Assembly (NCBI GenBank): GCA_937925715.1
Contig: CALAMG010000002.1
Coordinates: forward strand, 1 to 64,000
DNA: 64,000 nucleotides
Direction of reading: 5' to 3'
DNA from: an uncultured Collinsella sp.
Lineage (GTDB): Bacteria; Actinomycetota; Coriobacteriia; Coriobacteriales; Coriobacteriaceae
Of this stretch, positions 41,908 through 51,063 are shown one piece after another. The translations under genes and the position numbers were made by a program. The notes below the pieces were generated by a model. The model was not told where the DNA came from. It saw nothing but the letters and a program-made list of their open reading frames with translations, and searched no databases. The first letter of the stretch is position 1. Each line of letters opens with the position of its first letter.

Positions 41908-42951
41908 TTAAGCCTCCAGCGGATGAGCGGGCACCGACTCACCGGCGGCAAGCGCGGCCTCGCAGGCCACCACGTCGCACTCGATATCATCGACCAGCGC
42001 CATAAACTCCTCGTACGTGGAGCAGCGCACCACCCGAGCGCGCCAAGCGGCAGCATGAGGCATGCCCTTTAAGTACCAGCTTGCATACGTACGGGCGCGC
42101 GACATAAGCGGCAGAAGCTCGTGCGTCAACGTCAGGTGCTCACGCAAAGCCTCCAGGCGCTCGACCGAGGAGCGAGAAGGAACCGGCGTGCCATCGAGTG
42201 CAAGGGCTCGGGCATCGCCGAACACCCACGGATTGCCGTAGATTCCGCGCGCGATAAACACCGCGCTGGCACCCGAGCCGTGCAGATGCTCAGCAGCGTC
42301 CTCGGCCGAGAACACATCGCCCGAACCAATCACGGGAATCTCGACAGCGTCGGCAACCTCATCGACGACAGACCAATCGGCCTGGCCCGTATAGAGCTGC
42401 GTGGCACAACGACCGTGCACGGCAACTGCAGAGGCGCCCGCCCCTTCGAGCATCTGGGCAAACGTTGCGGCGTTGCGATCCTCGGCATAAAAACCCTTGC
42501 GGATCTTCACGGTCACGGGAACATGCGCCGCGCCCACCGTTGCCTCGACAATCTTCTCGGCCAGATCGGGCGTGCGCATAAGCGCCGAGCCCTCGCCCTT
42601 GGTAACGACCTTGCGAGCCGGACAGGCCATGTTGATATCAATCAATGACAGGCGATCGCCCACGCGTTCCTCGACGGCAGCGACGGCACTCGCAAACTGA
42701 TCGGGCTTGGAACCAAAGAGCTGCACGCAAATCTGCTGTTCCTCGTCGGCCGGCAGCACCAGGCGCCACGTCTTGTTGCTGGCATAGGCAAGGCCTGCAA
42801 CGCTCACCATCTCGCTGTAGGCAAAGTTGGCGCCGCGGCGGCGACACATGATGCGATAGGCGGGGTCGGTTACGCCCGCCATGGGAGCCATAAGGAACGG
42901 CTGCTCGGCATAGGCGCCCAGCAGCCGCTTGCTGTATTCAGAAAGCGCCAT
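41908..42951 (-). CDS. dusB: tRNA-dihydrouridine synthase (DusB type)
   Basis: A 347-aa FMN enzyme reducing uridines in the tRNA D loop. FLMAPMAGVTDPAYR at the N-terminus, CVQLFGSKP, DINMACPARKVVTKGEGSALM with the catalytic Cys, VHGRCATQLYTG and the FMN-binding VIGSGDVFS and GRG-like IARGIYGNPW. The C-terminal helical domain is present. It lies 2 nt before hemW and 4 nt after lepA. The NMACP motif and length fit DusB. Confidence 0.95.
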   Translation of the reverse strand: MALSEYSKRLLGAYAEQPFLMAPMAGVTDPAYRIMCRRRGANFAYSEMVSVAGLAYASNKTWRLVLPADEEQQICVQLFGSKPDQFASAVAAVEERVGDRLSLIDINMACPARKVVTKGEGSALMRTPDLAEKIVEATVGAAHVPVTVKIRKGFYAEDRNAATFAQMLEGAGASAVAVHGRCATQLYTGQADWSVVDEVADAVEIPVIGSGDVFSAEDAAEHLHGSGASAVFIARGIYGNPWVFGDARALALDGTPVPSRSSVERLEALREHLTLTHELLPLMSRARTYASWYLKGMPHAAAWRARVVRCSTYEEFMALVDDIECDVVACEAALAAGESVPAHPLEA

Positions 42952-42955
42952 GGAC

Positions 42956-44767
42956 CTACTCGTCCACCTTGAGAATCGCCATAAAGGCCTCCTGCGGGAC
43001 CTCGACCGAGCCGATGGCCTTCATGCGCTTCTTGCCCTCTTTCTGCTTCTCGAGCAGCTTGCGCTTTCGCGAGATATCGCCGCCGTAACACTTGGCCAGC
43101 ACATCCTTACGGCGCGCCTTAACGGTGGAGCGGGCGATGATCTTGTTGCCGATGGCGCCCTGGATAGGCACCTCGAACAGCTGCCGCGGGATGATCTCCT
43201 TGAGCTTGTCGCAAAGGCCGCGGGCCAGGCCATAAGCCTTATCCTTGTGTACGATAAACGACAGAGCGTCCACCTCGTCGCCCGAAAGCAGGATGTCGAG
43301 CTTGACGAGCTCGGAGGGGCGATATTCATTGAACTCATAGTCGAGCGAAGCGTAACCCTTGGTGCGGCTCTTGAGCTGATCGAAGAAGTCCAAGATGAGC
43401 TCGGCGAGCGGCATATCAAAACGCATCTCGACCGATTTGCTCGTCAGGTGGATCATATCGGTCGTGACGCCACGGTGCTCGATAGCGAGCTGCATGACGG
43501 CACCCGTATACTCGGGCGGGCAGATGATCTTTGCCTTGAGGTAGGGCTCTTCGATACGTTCGATGCGCGTGGCCTCGGGCAGATCCTGCGGGCTGCGGAC
43601 ATCGATCATCTCACCATCGGTCTTGTACACGTGGTAGTCGACCGAGGGGCTCGTGGCGATCAGGTCCAGATTGAACTCGCGCTCCAGGCGCTCCTTGACG
43701 ACCTCCATGTGCAGCAGGCCCAGGAAGCCCACGCGGAAGCCAAAGCCCAGCGCCACCGACGTCTCAGGCTCCCACACCAACGATGGATCGTTGACGTGAA
43801 GCTTATCGAGCGCGTCGCGCAGGTTCTCGTAGTCCTTGTTGTCGATGGGGAACAGGCCCGTGTAGACCATGGGCTTGGCCTCGCGGTAGCCCGGCAGCGG
43901 CTCGGGGCAGGGGTTCGAAGCCCACGTAAGGGTATCGCCCACGCGCACAGCCTCGGGGTCCTTCAGACCCGTGACCACATAACCAACCTCGCCGACGGTC
44001 AGAGCATCGACCGGCGTCTCGGCAGGGCGCTTGACGCCCACGCCGTCGACCAAGAAGTCGCCCTTGGCCTGCATCATGCGCAGGGTATCGCCCTTTTTGA
44101 TGGAACCGTCAAAGACGCGCACCGTGGCGACGACGCCGCGGTACTCATCGAAGTACGAATCCAGAATAAGTGCCTTGAGAGGGCCATTTGCATCGCCCTT
44201 GGGAGGCGAGATCAAAAAGACGATGGACTCCAGCAGATCGTGGATGCCCTCGCCGGTCTTGCCCGACACGCACACGGCATCGTCGGCGGGAATGGCCAGA
44301 TCGTCTTCGATCTCGGTCTTGACCTCATCGGGATGCGCTGAGGGAAGGTCAATCTTGTTGATGGCCGGAACAATGTCCAAGTTGGCGTTCATGGCGAGCG
44401 TCGCGTTGGAAACGGTCTGCGCCTCGACGCCCTGAGTGGCGTCCACGACGAGAACCGCACCCTCGCAAGCGGCAAGCGAACGCGAGACCTCGTAGGTGAA
44501 GTCCACGTGGCCCGGCGTATCGATCAGGTTGAACTGATACGTCTCGCCGTCGTCGGCGTCATAGGACACGCGGACGGCATTGGACTTGATCGTGATGCCG
44601 CGCTCGCGCTCGATGTCCATCGTGTCAAGCAGCTGCGACTCCATGTCGCGCTCATCGACGGTATGGGTGAGCTCGAGGATGCGGTCACTGATCGTGGACT
44701 TGCCATGGTCGATATGCGCAACGATCGAGAAGTTGCGGATGTGGGAAATGTCAATTGAAGTATTCAT
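42956..44767 (-). CDS. lepA: Elongation factor 4 (LepA)
   Basis: A 603-aa translational GTPase. G1 AHIDHGKST, DTPGHVDF (G3), NKIDLPSA (G4), EF-G-like domains and the LepA-specific C-terminus (FIVHKDKAYGLARGLCDKLKEIIPRQ, RSTVKARRKDVLAKCYGGD). The ATG at 44767 starts MNTSIDISHIRNFSIVAHID. No ribosome-binding sequence precedes it; instead TAAGAT lies 7 nt upstream, so the transcript may be leaderless. It starts 29 nt after the rpsT terminator and leads dusB and hemW. Confidence 0.97.
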   Translation of the reverse strand: MNTSIDISHIRNFSIVAHIDHGKSTISDRILELTHTVDERDMESQLLDTMDIERERGITIKSNAVRVSYDADDGETYQFNLIDTPGHVDFTYEVSRSLAACEGAVLVVDATQGVEAQTVSNATLAMNANLDIVPAINKIDLPSAHPDEVKTEIEDDLAIPADDAVCVSGKTGEGIHDLLESIVFLISPPKGDANGPLKALILDSYFDEYRGVVATVRVFDGSIKKGDTLRMMQAKGDFLVDGVGVKRPAETPVDALTVGEVGYVVTGLKDPEAVRVGDTLTWASNPCPEPLPGYREAKPMVYTGLFPIDNKDYENLRDALDKLHVNDPSLVWEPETSVALGFGFRVGFLGLLHMEVVKERLEREFNLDLIATSPSVDYHVYKTDGEMIDVRSPQDLPEATRIERIEEPYLKAKIICPPEYTGAVMQLAIEHRGVTTDMIHLTSKSVEMRFDMPLAELILDFFDQLKSRTKGYASLDYEFNEYRPSELVKLDILLSGDEVDALSFIVHKDKAYGLARGLCDKLKEIIPRQLFEVPIQGAIGNKIIARSTVKARRKDVLAKCYGGDISRKRKLLEKQKEGKKRMKAIGSVEVPQEAFMAILKVDE

Positions 44768-44795
44768 GCGGACTATCTTACCCGAGCGGTACAAA

Positions 44796-44829
44796 AAATG
44801 GAGCCTGTTCCATAAAACAGGCTCCATTT
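44796..44829 (-). terminator. Terminator of rpsT
   Basis: Perfect 14-bp stem (44796-44809 with 44816-44829, core ATGGAGCCTGTT) followed on the minus strand by a run of T. Confidence 0.95.
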
Positions 44830-44863
44830 ATGCGCGTAATCTGTGTGGTGTGAAATTTACAAC

Positions 44864-45130
44864 TTAGGCGTTGATGCTATTCACGAGCTTGGCAAGACCG
44901 GACTTGCGGTTGGAAGCCTGGTTCTTGTGGATGACATGCTTAGCGGCAGCCATGTCGAGACGCTTGGTGACGGTCTTGAGGGCAGCCTGGGCCTTCTCGG
45001 CGTCGCCCTCGGCGACGGCGGACTGGACGTGCTTGGTCAGCGTCTTGAGCTCGGACTTGACAGCCTTGTTACGCATGCGAGCTGCCTCATTGGTGCGGAT
45101 ACGCTTCTTCTGAGACTTGATGTTTGCCAC
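44864..45130 (-). CDS. rpsT: Ribosomal protein S20
   Basis: An 88-aa 30S assembly protein: ANIKSQKKRIRTNEAARMRNKAVKS at the start and AAAKHVIHKNQASNRKSGLAKLVN at the end are typical. The start is GTG at 45130, with AAAGGAA 8 nt upstream; the longer reading to 45199 has no support. It has its own extended -10 promoter and a strong terminator. Confidence 0.97.
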   Translation of the reverse strand: MANIKSQKKRIRTNEAARMRNKAVKSELKTLTKHVQSAVAEGDAEKAQAALKTVTKRLDMAAAKHVIHKNQASNRKSGLAKLVNSINA

Positions 45131-45205
45131 TTCTGGAGTTCCTTTCGAGTTCCTTGCAAAAAATGTATGACACCTCTGAGACACGGTGAGGTCATGCAAG
45201 CGCCT

Positions 45206-45211
45206 ACTATA
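45206..45211 (-). promoter_or_regulatory. Extended -10 promoter of rpsT
   Basis: On the minus strand GTGCTATAGT provides TG-N-TATAGT, an extended -10 box. A -35 box is weak. The same TGCTATAGT occurs upstream of rpmB. Confidence 0.6.
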
Positions 45212-45263
45212 GCACGCTCCCCCTCAAAGGGATAGAACGAATTTGTCAAATAGGCAGGTATCA

Positions 45264-46226
45264 TCACGATTTTCTCAAGATGTTCGTAATCCAGAGCAAA
45301 AGCGCGGTCTCCGAATCGGCCGAGCCCTTGAGCGCGAGCTCCACATCGACGGCACCCTCGAGCGCAGCAACGAGCTCGGCCATCGAAAAGCGACGCGCCC
45401 AGGTAAGGTGATTCTTAACCTGCCAGGCCTGAAGCTTGAGCGTCGCGGCGAGCTCACGCCCCTGCCCACGCCCATCGAGCGCCTTGGCGACGATCAGCTC
45501 ACGGATTCGACCGCATAGCAGCGTGTAGGTCCACACGTAGCTCTTGGAGGGCAGAAGCTTAAAGAGCTCGAGCGAACGCCGCACATCGCGAGCCGAGACG
45601 GCGTTGAGAAAGTCCCAGGGTTGAACCTCGGCCGTGCGCACGATCCAACGCTCCACGTCAGCAAGCTCAATCTGGGGCGCCTCGACCATCTGGGCGAGCT
45701 TTGCCAGGTCGTTATCGAGCATGCGCGTGTTTTCGCCCGAACGCGAGACGAGCTCCTCGGCAGCAGCCGTCGAGATGGACTTACCGTGCTGCGTCGCCAT
45801 CTGCTGCACGCGACGCGGCAGTTCCCAGCGCTTGGTACCCGAGCAATCGACGACAGCCTTCTTGTCAATCTTGGCGATTGCCTTATACAGGCGCGTATTC
45901 TTGGCAAGTGAGTCGGCGATAACGAGACAGACCGTCGTCGGGCTGGGACTTATGAGGTACTCCACGAGCGGTTCCGAGACCGCCTTGGCAAGCTTGGAGC
46001 AGCCGTCGAGGATCACCAGGCGAAACTCGCTACCCATGGGAAAGGTATTGAGTGAGCCGATGATCGACTCGATATCGGGATCTTTCGTCATATCGCGTTC
46101 ATCGAGGTTGAACTCAACCATACCCGACTTTTCCAAGCGAGCTTTCATACGCGAGACGGCGTGGTCGCGCTTGACCCCATCGGTACCGACGATCAGATAT
46201 GCCGGCAGCAGACCGGTTTCGGACAT
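45264..46226 (-). CDS. holA: DNA polymerase III subunit delta
   Basis: A 320-aa clamp-loader subunit that opens the beta clamp. AAA+-like delta fold: LPAYLIVGTDGVKRDHAVSRM, FRLVILDGCSKLAKA, LDNDLAKLAQM and the C-terminal collar (FSMAELVAALEGAVDVELALKG). Sequence is divergent, as usual for HolA. The ATG at 46226 follows GGGGAGCG. It follows comEC by 75 nt, the common comEA-comEC-holA-rpsT order. Confidence 0.92.
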   Translation of the reverse strand: MSETGLLPAYLIVGTDGVKRDHAVSRMKARLEKSGMVEFNLDERDMTKDPDIESIIGSLNTFPMGSEFRLVILDGCSKLAKAVSEPLVEYLISPSPTTVCLVIADSLAKNTRLYKAIAKIDKKAVVDCSGTKRWELPRRVQQMATQHGKSISTAAAEELVSRSGENTRMLDNDLAKLAQMVEAPQIELADVERWIVRTAEVQPWDFLNAVSARDVRRSLELFKLLPSKSYVWTYTLLCGRIRELIVAKALDGRGQGRELAATLKLQAWQVKNHLTWARRFSMAELVAALEGAVDVELALKGSADSETALLLWITNILRKS

Positions 46227-46301
46227 TACGCTCCCCTCTCGCGGACTCTCGAATTCGTACCGTGCCATTTTAGCCCAGGGTCCCACCGCGCGCCAACGAT
46301 G

Positions 46302-48608
46302 TCACCACGGCCGCTGGCATCGCATCGCAAAGCCCTTCGCGGTCGGCGAGACGGTAATGTCTCCTTGCTCGATGGTGCAAGCGAATGCGCCGCCCGCATC
46401 GCGAACCGCATCGAAGCAGGCATCGGATGGATGGCCGTAGCGGTTGCCCTCGCCCGCACTCGCGATAGAGAGCTCGGGCTTAAGCGTTTCCAGCAGGTCT
46501 AGGTCGACAGAAACCTTTGAGCCGTGATGTCCCAGCTTGAGCACATCGATATCCCCCACCTCCTGTACAAACTCGCGTTCCTGATCGAGCTCGGCATCGC
46601 CGGTGAGTAGCATGCGGAGACTCTGGCCTCCTTGGACATAACTGAGCAGCAAGACAAGCGAGTCTTCATTGCCCTCGCCATCCACCGTGTCAAACGGCCA
46701 CATCACACGAGCCCGAAATGCGCCGATATCGATCGCGTCCCCGCGAGCCACCTGCCGGTACGTTACGCCCGGGCGATTTAGGACCTCAGCGGGCGCATCC
46801 TCCAGCGCATTAGCCGCGACCGCAATGGTTCCAACTGAAAACTGATCGAGCACATCGGGAAGGCCACCCCAATGGTCTTTGTCCCAATGCGTCACGAAGA
46901 CGGCGTCGATATGGTGCACGTTATTGCGAACCAACGCCGACACCACGCGTTCATCAAGCCCACAGTCGACGAGCGCCACGGTCCCACCTTGGCGGATAAG
47001 AATCGAATCGGCCTGGCCCACATCGAGCACCGTCACCGAAGGCGGCGCGAATCGATCCCAATAGACATACGGAACACCCGCTGCAAATACCAAACACAGC
47101 AGCCCCGCCGCCATAGGGCGTGCGCGGGGACGTGGCCACCAGACCAAAAGGACCGCCAGCAAACATGGAACTAGATAAATCCACATGCTATCGGGCGGCA
47201 CACTAACGGATGCACCCGGCACGGCGGCAAACAGCTGCTCAAAGAAAAGTGCGCACCGGGCAGCAATCATGGGTACGACGAGCGCCCAAGCCTGTAACGG
47301 CGCTACGAGCGAAAAGGGAACCAGCACGATCGACACAGCGAGCAGTAAGCTCACCACCGGACCGATGACCGCATTCGACAGCGGAGCAATAAGCGAGAAC
47401 GTACCAAAGGCAGGAATGGTGATGGGGAGCGTCGCCAACTGCGAGCACAGTGTGACGGAAAGCATGCTGGCAATACCCGTCGGCACACCCAGCTCTCCCA
47501 AAGCGTAAGTGGCGTACGGGCAAAAGCACAGGATGGCAAAGACGCTGGCACATGAAAGCTGAAAGCCCATCTCGAACAGCACTGTCGGCCTCAGTAGCAC
47601 AAAAATGGACATGGTTACGAAGAGCGCCGATGCGCCGTGCCGGCGACGCCCCGCGCCGTTTACGACAAGCGTCGCGAACACCATGCAGCACGCGCGCACG
47701 GCCGAGGAAGACGCGCCCGTAAAGGAGGCATACGCTACAAGCGTGAGCGCCAACAGTATCCGTTGCAACCCACGTGAACAGCGAGTTTTTTGCAGAACGC
47801 ACTCGATTAAATAGCCAACGATAGCCAAATGGCTGCCCGAGACGGCGATAAGATGCGCCGTTCCCGTCACCGAAAACCAGTCGCCCGCCGGCTGGGCGCG
47901 CAGCTCGGCCGAACGACCGCAGACAACACCGGCTATGAGCGCACGCGCCGGGTCGGTCGCAGGCGCGATGGACGCAAGCAGCCCATTACGCAGCCGAAGC
48001 AGCGGCCCCGAAGAGCCCTCATGGACCGACACAATCCGAACGGCTTTAACCTTGCGCACCTCGCCTCGGAGCACGCGCGAGCGCCCATACGCATCGTTCT
48101 CAAAGCGCGAAATGCGGCCGATAACACGCACATGAGACCCGGCACCAAGCTCGCGGTCGCACGACAGACGAACCTCACCCAAGCGCCTGCCGTCCACGCA
48201 CGTTTCGCAGGTGTAGGAATACGTCCCATCGTTTATGGACGGATCACCCTGCACGACAAACTCGAGGCTGCTTGCCGCTCGACCGTCGAGCGCCTTCGTG
48301 GCACTTAGCGCACCCACAGCCCACCACGCCGAAACAATCGAGCCCGCAAGCAAACCGATAGCTGCGGCATATAGCCAACGTTTCCACAGGGTAAGTCGCT
48401 CACAAGATAGAGCCAGCACCATGCACAGCGACGCCGCAACCGAAATAACTACAAGCGGTCCGACCGCCGATGTCTGCTCCCCCAGTATCGCATCGGCGGC
48501 CACGTTGAGCACCAAGACACAGCTAACGCACAGGCCGGCACACAAGGCCATCGTCCATGGCATGAGGGGCCGCGGGGGTATCACATGCTCGCGCTTGGGC
48601 GCGCTCAT
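46302..48608 (-). CDS. comEC: ComEC/Rec2 DNA-uptake channel protein
   Basis: A 768-aa polytopic membrane protein for DNA import in natural transformation. N-terminal hydrophobic region with an OB-like segment, central competence domain (HLIAVSGSHLAIVGYLIE, ASSSAVRACCM, FQLSCASVFAIL), and a C-terminal metallo-beta-lactamase-like domain (VLDVGQADSILI, FVTHWDKDHWGG, LLTGDAE, LKLGHHGS) proposed to degrade one strand. All three parts look intact. The ATG at 48608 overlaps the comEA stop (ATGA). Confidence 0.95.
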   Translation of the reverse strand: MSAPKREHVIPPRPLMPWTMALCAGLCVSCVLVLNVAADAILGEQTSAVGPLVVISVAASLCMVLALSCERLTLWKRWLYAAAIGLLAGSIVSAWWAVGALSATKALDGRAASSLEFVVQGDPSINDGTYSYTCETCVDGRRLGEVRLSCDRELGAGSHVRVIGRISRFENDAYGRSRVLRGEVRKVKAVRIVSVHEGSSGPLLRLRNGLLASIAPATDPARALIAGVVCGRSAELRAQPAGDWFSVTGTAHLIAVSGSHLAIVGYLIECVLQKTRCSRGLQRILLALTLVAYASFTGASSSAVRACCMVFATLVVNGAGRRRHGASALFVTMSIFVLLRPTVLFEMGFQLSCASVFAILCFCPYATYALGELGVPTGIASMLSVTLCSQLATLPITIPAFGTFSLIAPLSNAVIGPVVSLLLAVSIVLVPFSLVAPLQAWALVVPMIAARCALFFEQLFAAVPGASVSVPPDSMWIYLVPCLLAVLLVWWPRPRARPMAAGLLCLVFAAGVPYVYWDRFAPPSVTVLDVGQADSILIRQGGTVALVDCGLDERVVSALVRNNVHHIDAVFVTHWDKDHWGGLPDVLDQFSVGTIAVAANALEDAPAEVLNRPGVTYRQVARGDAIDIGAFRARVMWPFDTVDGEGNEDSLVLLLSYVQGGQSLRMLLTGDAELDQEREFVQEVGDIDVLKLGHHGSKVSVDLDLLETLKPELSIASAGEGNRYGHPSDACFDAVRDAGGAFACTIEQGDITVSPTAKGFAMRCQRPW

Positions 48609-49318
48609 ACGCAGATACAATCTTTGATTTTGGCAAGCTTCTTTTCACCGATGCCAGATACGCGCATCAGATCATCGACCGAGGCGAAGGGGCCATTCTT
48701 CGAGCGCTCGTCGATTATCGACTGCGCCATAGAAGGCCCAATGCCCGAAAGCGTCTGCAGCTCCGCCGCGCTTGCCGTATTGATGTTGACGAGCCCTGCC
48801 ACATCATTCGCACCCGAAGCCAAGACAGCTCCGCCATCGGCTCCACCGTCCGCGGCAACCGTCTGCTGCTCCCCCACCTTTGGTACGTATATTTTTTGTC
48901 CGTCTGCGACTTTGGATGCCCGATTGAGCCCTGTCACATCCGCCTCGGCCGTAAGCCCTCCGGCGGCATCGATCGCTTGGGACACCCGCGCTCCATCTTT
49001 GAGCCGGTACACTCCGGGCGACACAACGGCGCCATCGACATCGACATAGACCTCCAATTCGACGGAAGCTTTGTGCGAAGACCCATCGGATTCACGATCA
49101 TGAGAATCAACGCCAGAACCCGGCTCCGCCGATGAGCCCGAGTCCCCAGCCCGCTCAAACGACACGCCTCCGGACTCGCCACCAAAGCTCGCCATCGCTA
49201 AGCCACTCGCGACGGCAATGACAACCAGGGTCGCCACGAGCACCGCCTTATGGCCGAGCAGCTTTTCTGCCCAGCGGTCCATCCGTTTAACCCGTTCATG
49301 TTGTTCGCGCTGCGCCAT
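48605..49318 (-). CDS. comEA: ComEA DNA receptor
   Basis: A 237-aa membrane-anchored DNA-binding protein for transformation. Transmembrane helix at about residues 24-45, a Ser/Gly/Asp-rich spacer (46-82), a SLBB domain (88-148: VYVDVDGAVVSPGVYRLKDGAR) and a C-terminal double helix-hairpin-helix (176-234: VNINTASAAELQTLSGIGP, VDDLMRVSGIGEKKLAKIKD). The ATG at 49318 has GGGAGG; the longer reading is rejected. Two TTTGG iterons, as upstream of recA, precede it. Confidence 0.95.
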   Translation of the reverse strand: MAQREQHERVKRMDRWAEKLLGHKAVLVATLVVIAVASGLAMASFGGESGGVSFERAGDSGSSAEPGSGVDSHDRESDGSSHKASVELEVYVDVDGAVVSPGVYRLKDGARVSQAIDAAGGLTAEADVTGLNRASKVADGQKIYVPKVGEQQTVAADGGADGGAVLASGANDVAGLVNINTASAAELQTLSGIGPSMAQSIIDERSKNGPFASVDDLMRVSGIGEKKLAKIKDCICV

Positions 49319-49379
49319 AGCAAAACCTCCCAACACCATCGTGTCAGGAAAACGAAGCAAAACGAACCGCATGGACAAA

Positions 49380-49414
49380 CCAGTTTTGACGGTCAAACCA
49401 AATATCGACCAAAA
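49380..49414 (-). promoter_or_regulatory. CCAAA/TTTGG iterons and palindrome upstream of comEA
   Basis: CCAAAT at 49398 and CCAAAA at 49409 are 11 bp apart; on the coding strand this reads TTTTGGTCGATATTTGGTTTG. A TTTGAC-C-GTCAAA palindrome (about 49385-49397) adjoins them. No consensus promoter lies between them and comEA, which fits an activator-dependent promoter. Confidence 0.5.
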
Positions 49415-49487
49415 CCTTGCGCGAACATGTCCATTTATTCAGTCACGCGTCAGTGAATGAACATCTTGGCATCATTTGCCCAGATAG

Positions 49488-49521
49488 CAAAAGACCGACG
49501 ATACAGGCGCATCGTCGGTCT
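49488..49521. terminator. Terminator of thiI
   Basis: Perfect 11-bp stem AGACCGACGAT (49492-49502) / ATCGTCGGTCT (49511-49521); on the minus strand TTTTGC follows, placed 11 nt after the thiI stop. The rest of the 213-nt comEA/thiI gap holds the comEA upstream sites. Confidence 0.85.
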
Positions 49522-49531
49522 ATGCAGGCAA

Positions 49532-50776
49532 TTACTCGTGATCTTGGTAAATCTCACGCGGAGCAAGCTCCGAATGTTTGCGTTTTAAGGTCTTAGGGGC
49601 CTTATACGTGTTGCTGGAGAAGTCAATGTACTCGGTCTGCTTAAGCAGGCGCTCGATCATCTCCTCGTGGTCGAACAGCTCCCAGGCCTCGTGCACGGCA
49701 TCGAGTTTGGCGTGCGTCTCGGGACGACGCGGCATAAAGAGCGTGCAGCAGTCGGGCGCCGCCTCAGTGGAAATATCGAACGTGCCGATCTCTTGAGCGC
49801 GCGCAATGATCTCCTGCTTGTCGGACCCGATGAGCGGACGGAACACGGGAATCTTCACGGCCTCGTTGACGGCCATGATGTTCTCGAGCGTCTGGGAGGC
49901 AACCTGACCGAGCGACTCGCCGGTCACGATGGCCTTGGCGCCCTCGATATGCGCGATGCGCTCGGCAACCGAATACATGATGCGGCGATACATGATCACG
50001 CGCAGGTTGCTGGGGCAGGTGACGGAAATCTCACGCTGGCAATCGCCGAACGGCACCACGTACAGACGGCCGATCTGGACACCCGGCTCAAGCGCACGGA
50101 TGATGTCCTGCACCAAATACTCACTCGTATCGGGAGTCTGCGGACGACCGGAGAAATGTACCGGCACGCACACTGCACCGCGACGCGCGAGCATCCAGGT
50201 CGCCACCGGAGAATCGATGCCCGACGACAGAAGCGTCACGACCTTGCCGGCAGAACCCACCGGCAGACCGCCCACGCCGCGCTCGGAGCGCGCGTACACG
50301 TAAACGCTACCCTGGACCACCAGTACGTGCACCATCGCATCGGGGTCGTGCATTTGAACCTTTTTATCGGGGAAGGCCTCACACAGCACCTCGCCCACCT
50401 GACGATTGATATCAATCGAGGTGAGCTCATAGTCGGTATTGGAGCGCTTGGCGTGCACCTTAAACGAATCAAAGGGGCCAAACTCGCGCAGCGCCTTGAC
50501 GGCGGCGGCGCAGTACTCCTGCGGGTCGCGGTTGGTGTGGTACGCCAGGGACACACGGGCAACGCCGGGGACGGTGCGGATGACACGCGCCGCCTCATCA
50601 GCCTGATGCTCGTTAAAGGTCACGAGGATATAACCGGAAATTCGAGACACAGCGTTCACGGAAAAGGCGGCCAAAGCCGCCTTAATGTTATCCATGAGGA
50701 TATGCTCAAAATGTGCGCGGTTCTTACCCTTCAGTCCAACCTCGTGATAGTGGACCAGGCAGACGCGAGCCGCCAT
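49532..50776 (-). CDS. thiI: tRNA 4-thiouridine synthase ThiI
   Basis: A 414-aa enzyme that adenylates U8 of tRNA and inserts sulfur. NFLD plus THUMP domain at the N-terminus (VCLVHYHEVGLKGKNRAHFE ... VYVYARSERGVGGLPVG), then a PP-loop domain with LLSSGIDSPVA and CPSNLRVIMYRRIM, GESLGQVASQT. The C-terminal rhodanese domain of E. coli ThiI is absent, as in most Gram-positives, so an IscS-type desulfurase must supply sulfur directly. The gene ends the mihF-gmk-rpoZ run, immediately abutting rpoZ. Confidence 0.95.
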   Translation of the reverse strand: MAARVCLVHYHEVGLKGKNRAHFEHILMDNIKAALAAFSVNAVSRISGYILVTFNEHQADEAARVIRTVPGVARVSLAYHTNRDPQEYCAAAVKALREFGPFDSFKVHAKRSNTDYELTSIDINRQVGEVLCEAFPDKKVQMHDPDAMVHVLVVQGSVYVYARSERGVGGLPVGSAGKVVTLLSSGIDSPVATWMLARRGAVCVPVHFSGRPQTPDTSEYLVQDIIRALEPGVQIGRLYVVPFGDCQREISVTCPSNLRVIMYRRIMYSVAERIAHIEGAKAIVTGESLGQVASQTLENIMAVNEAVKIPVFRPLIGSDKQEIIARAQEIGTFDISTEAAPDCCTLFMPRRPETHAKLDAVHEAWELFDHEEMIERLLKQTEYIDFSSNTYKAPKTLKRKHSELAPREIYQDHE

Positions 50777-51058
50777 TTAGGCTTCAGCAACCTTGTGGCC
50801 GAGCGCCTTCTCGTAACGGGCCTCGTCGTAAGAGATGTCGCCGTCGACAATCTCGTCCATAGCCATCGAGATGGTATCAGCACCGGAAAGCCCGATGGTG
50901 ATGTCATCGACATCCTGGACGGCAAGCACGCGGTTGTGCTGGCCACGCAGCATGCTATTGATGTCGCAGGCGCGCTTGGAGGCAAGCGAAGCGAGCAGGA
51001 AGCGGTTGTGATCGGTCTTCTCCAGAAGATCGTCAATGCAAGGCTTTACAACGGACAC
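50777..51058 (-). CDS. rpoZ: RNA polymerase omega subunit
   Basis: A 93-aa subunit that aids beta-prime folding and assembly of RNA polymerase. IDDLLEKTDHNRFLLASLASKRACDIN is the conserved omega core. The start is a GTG at 51058 close to GAGG. The C-terminal ISYDEARYEKALGHKV matches actinobacterial omegas. Directly after gmk (5 nt), a near-universal pair. Confidence 0.93.
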   Translation of the reverse strand: MSVVKPCIDDLLEKTDHNRFLLASLASKRACDINSMLRGQHNRVLAVQDVDDITIGLSGADTISMAMDEIVDGDISYDEARYEKALGHKVAEA

Positions 51059-51063
51059 GGACC

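Noticed and set aside
42929..44341. 470-codon open frame antisense to lepA
   Set aside because: Shadow of lepA, which is complete on the minus strand.
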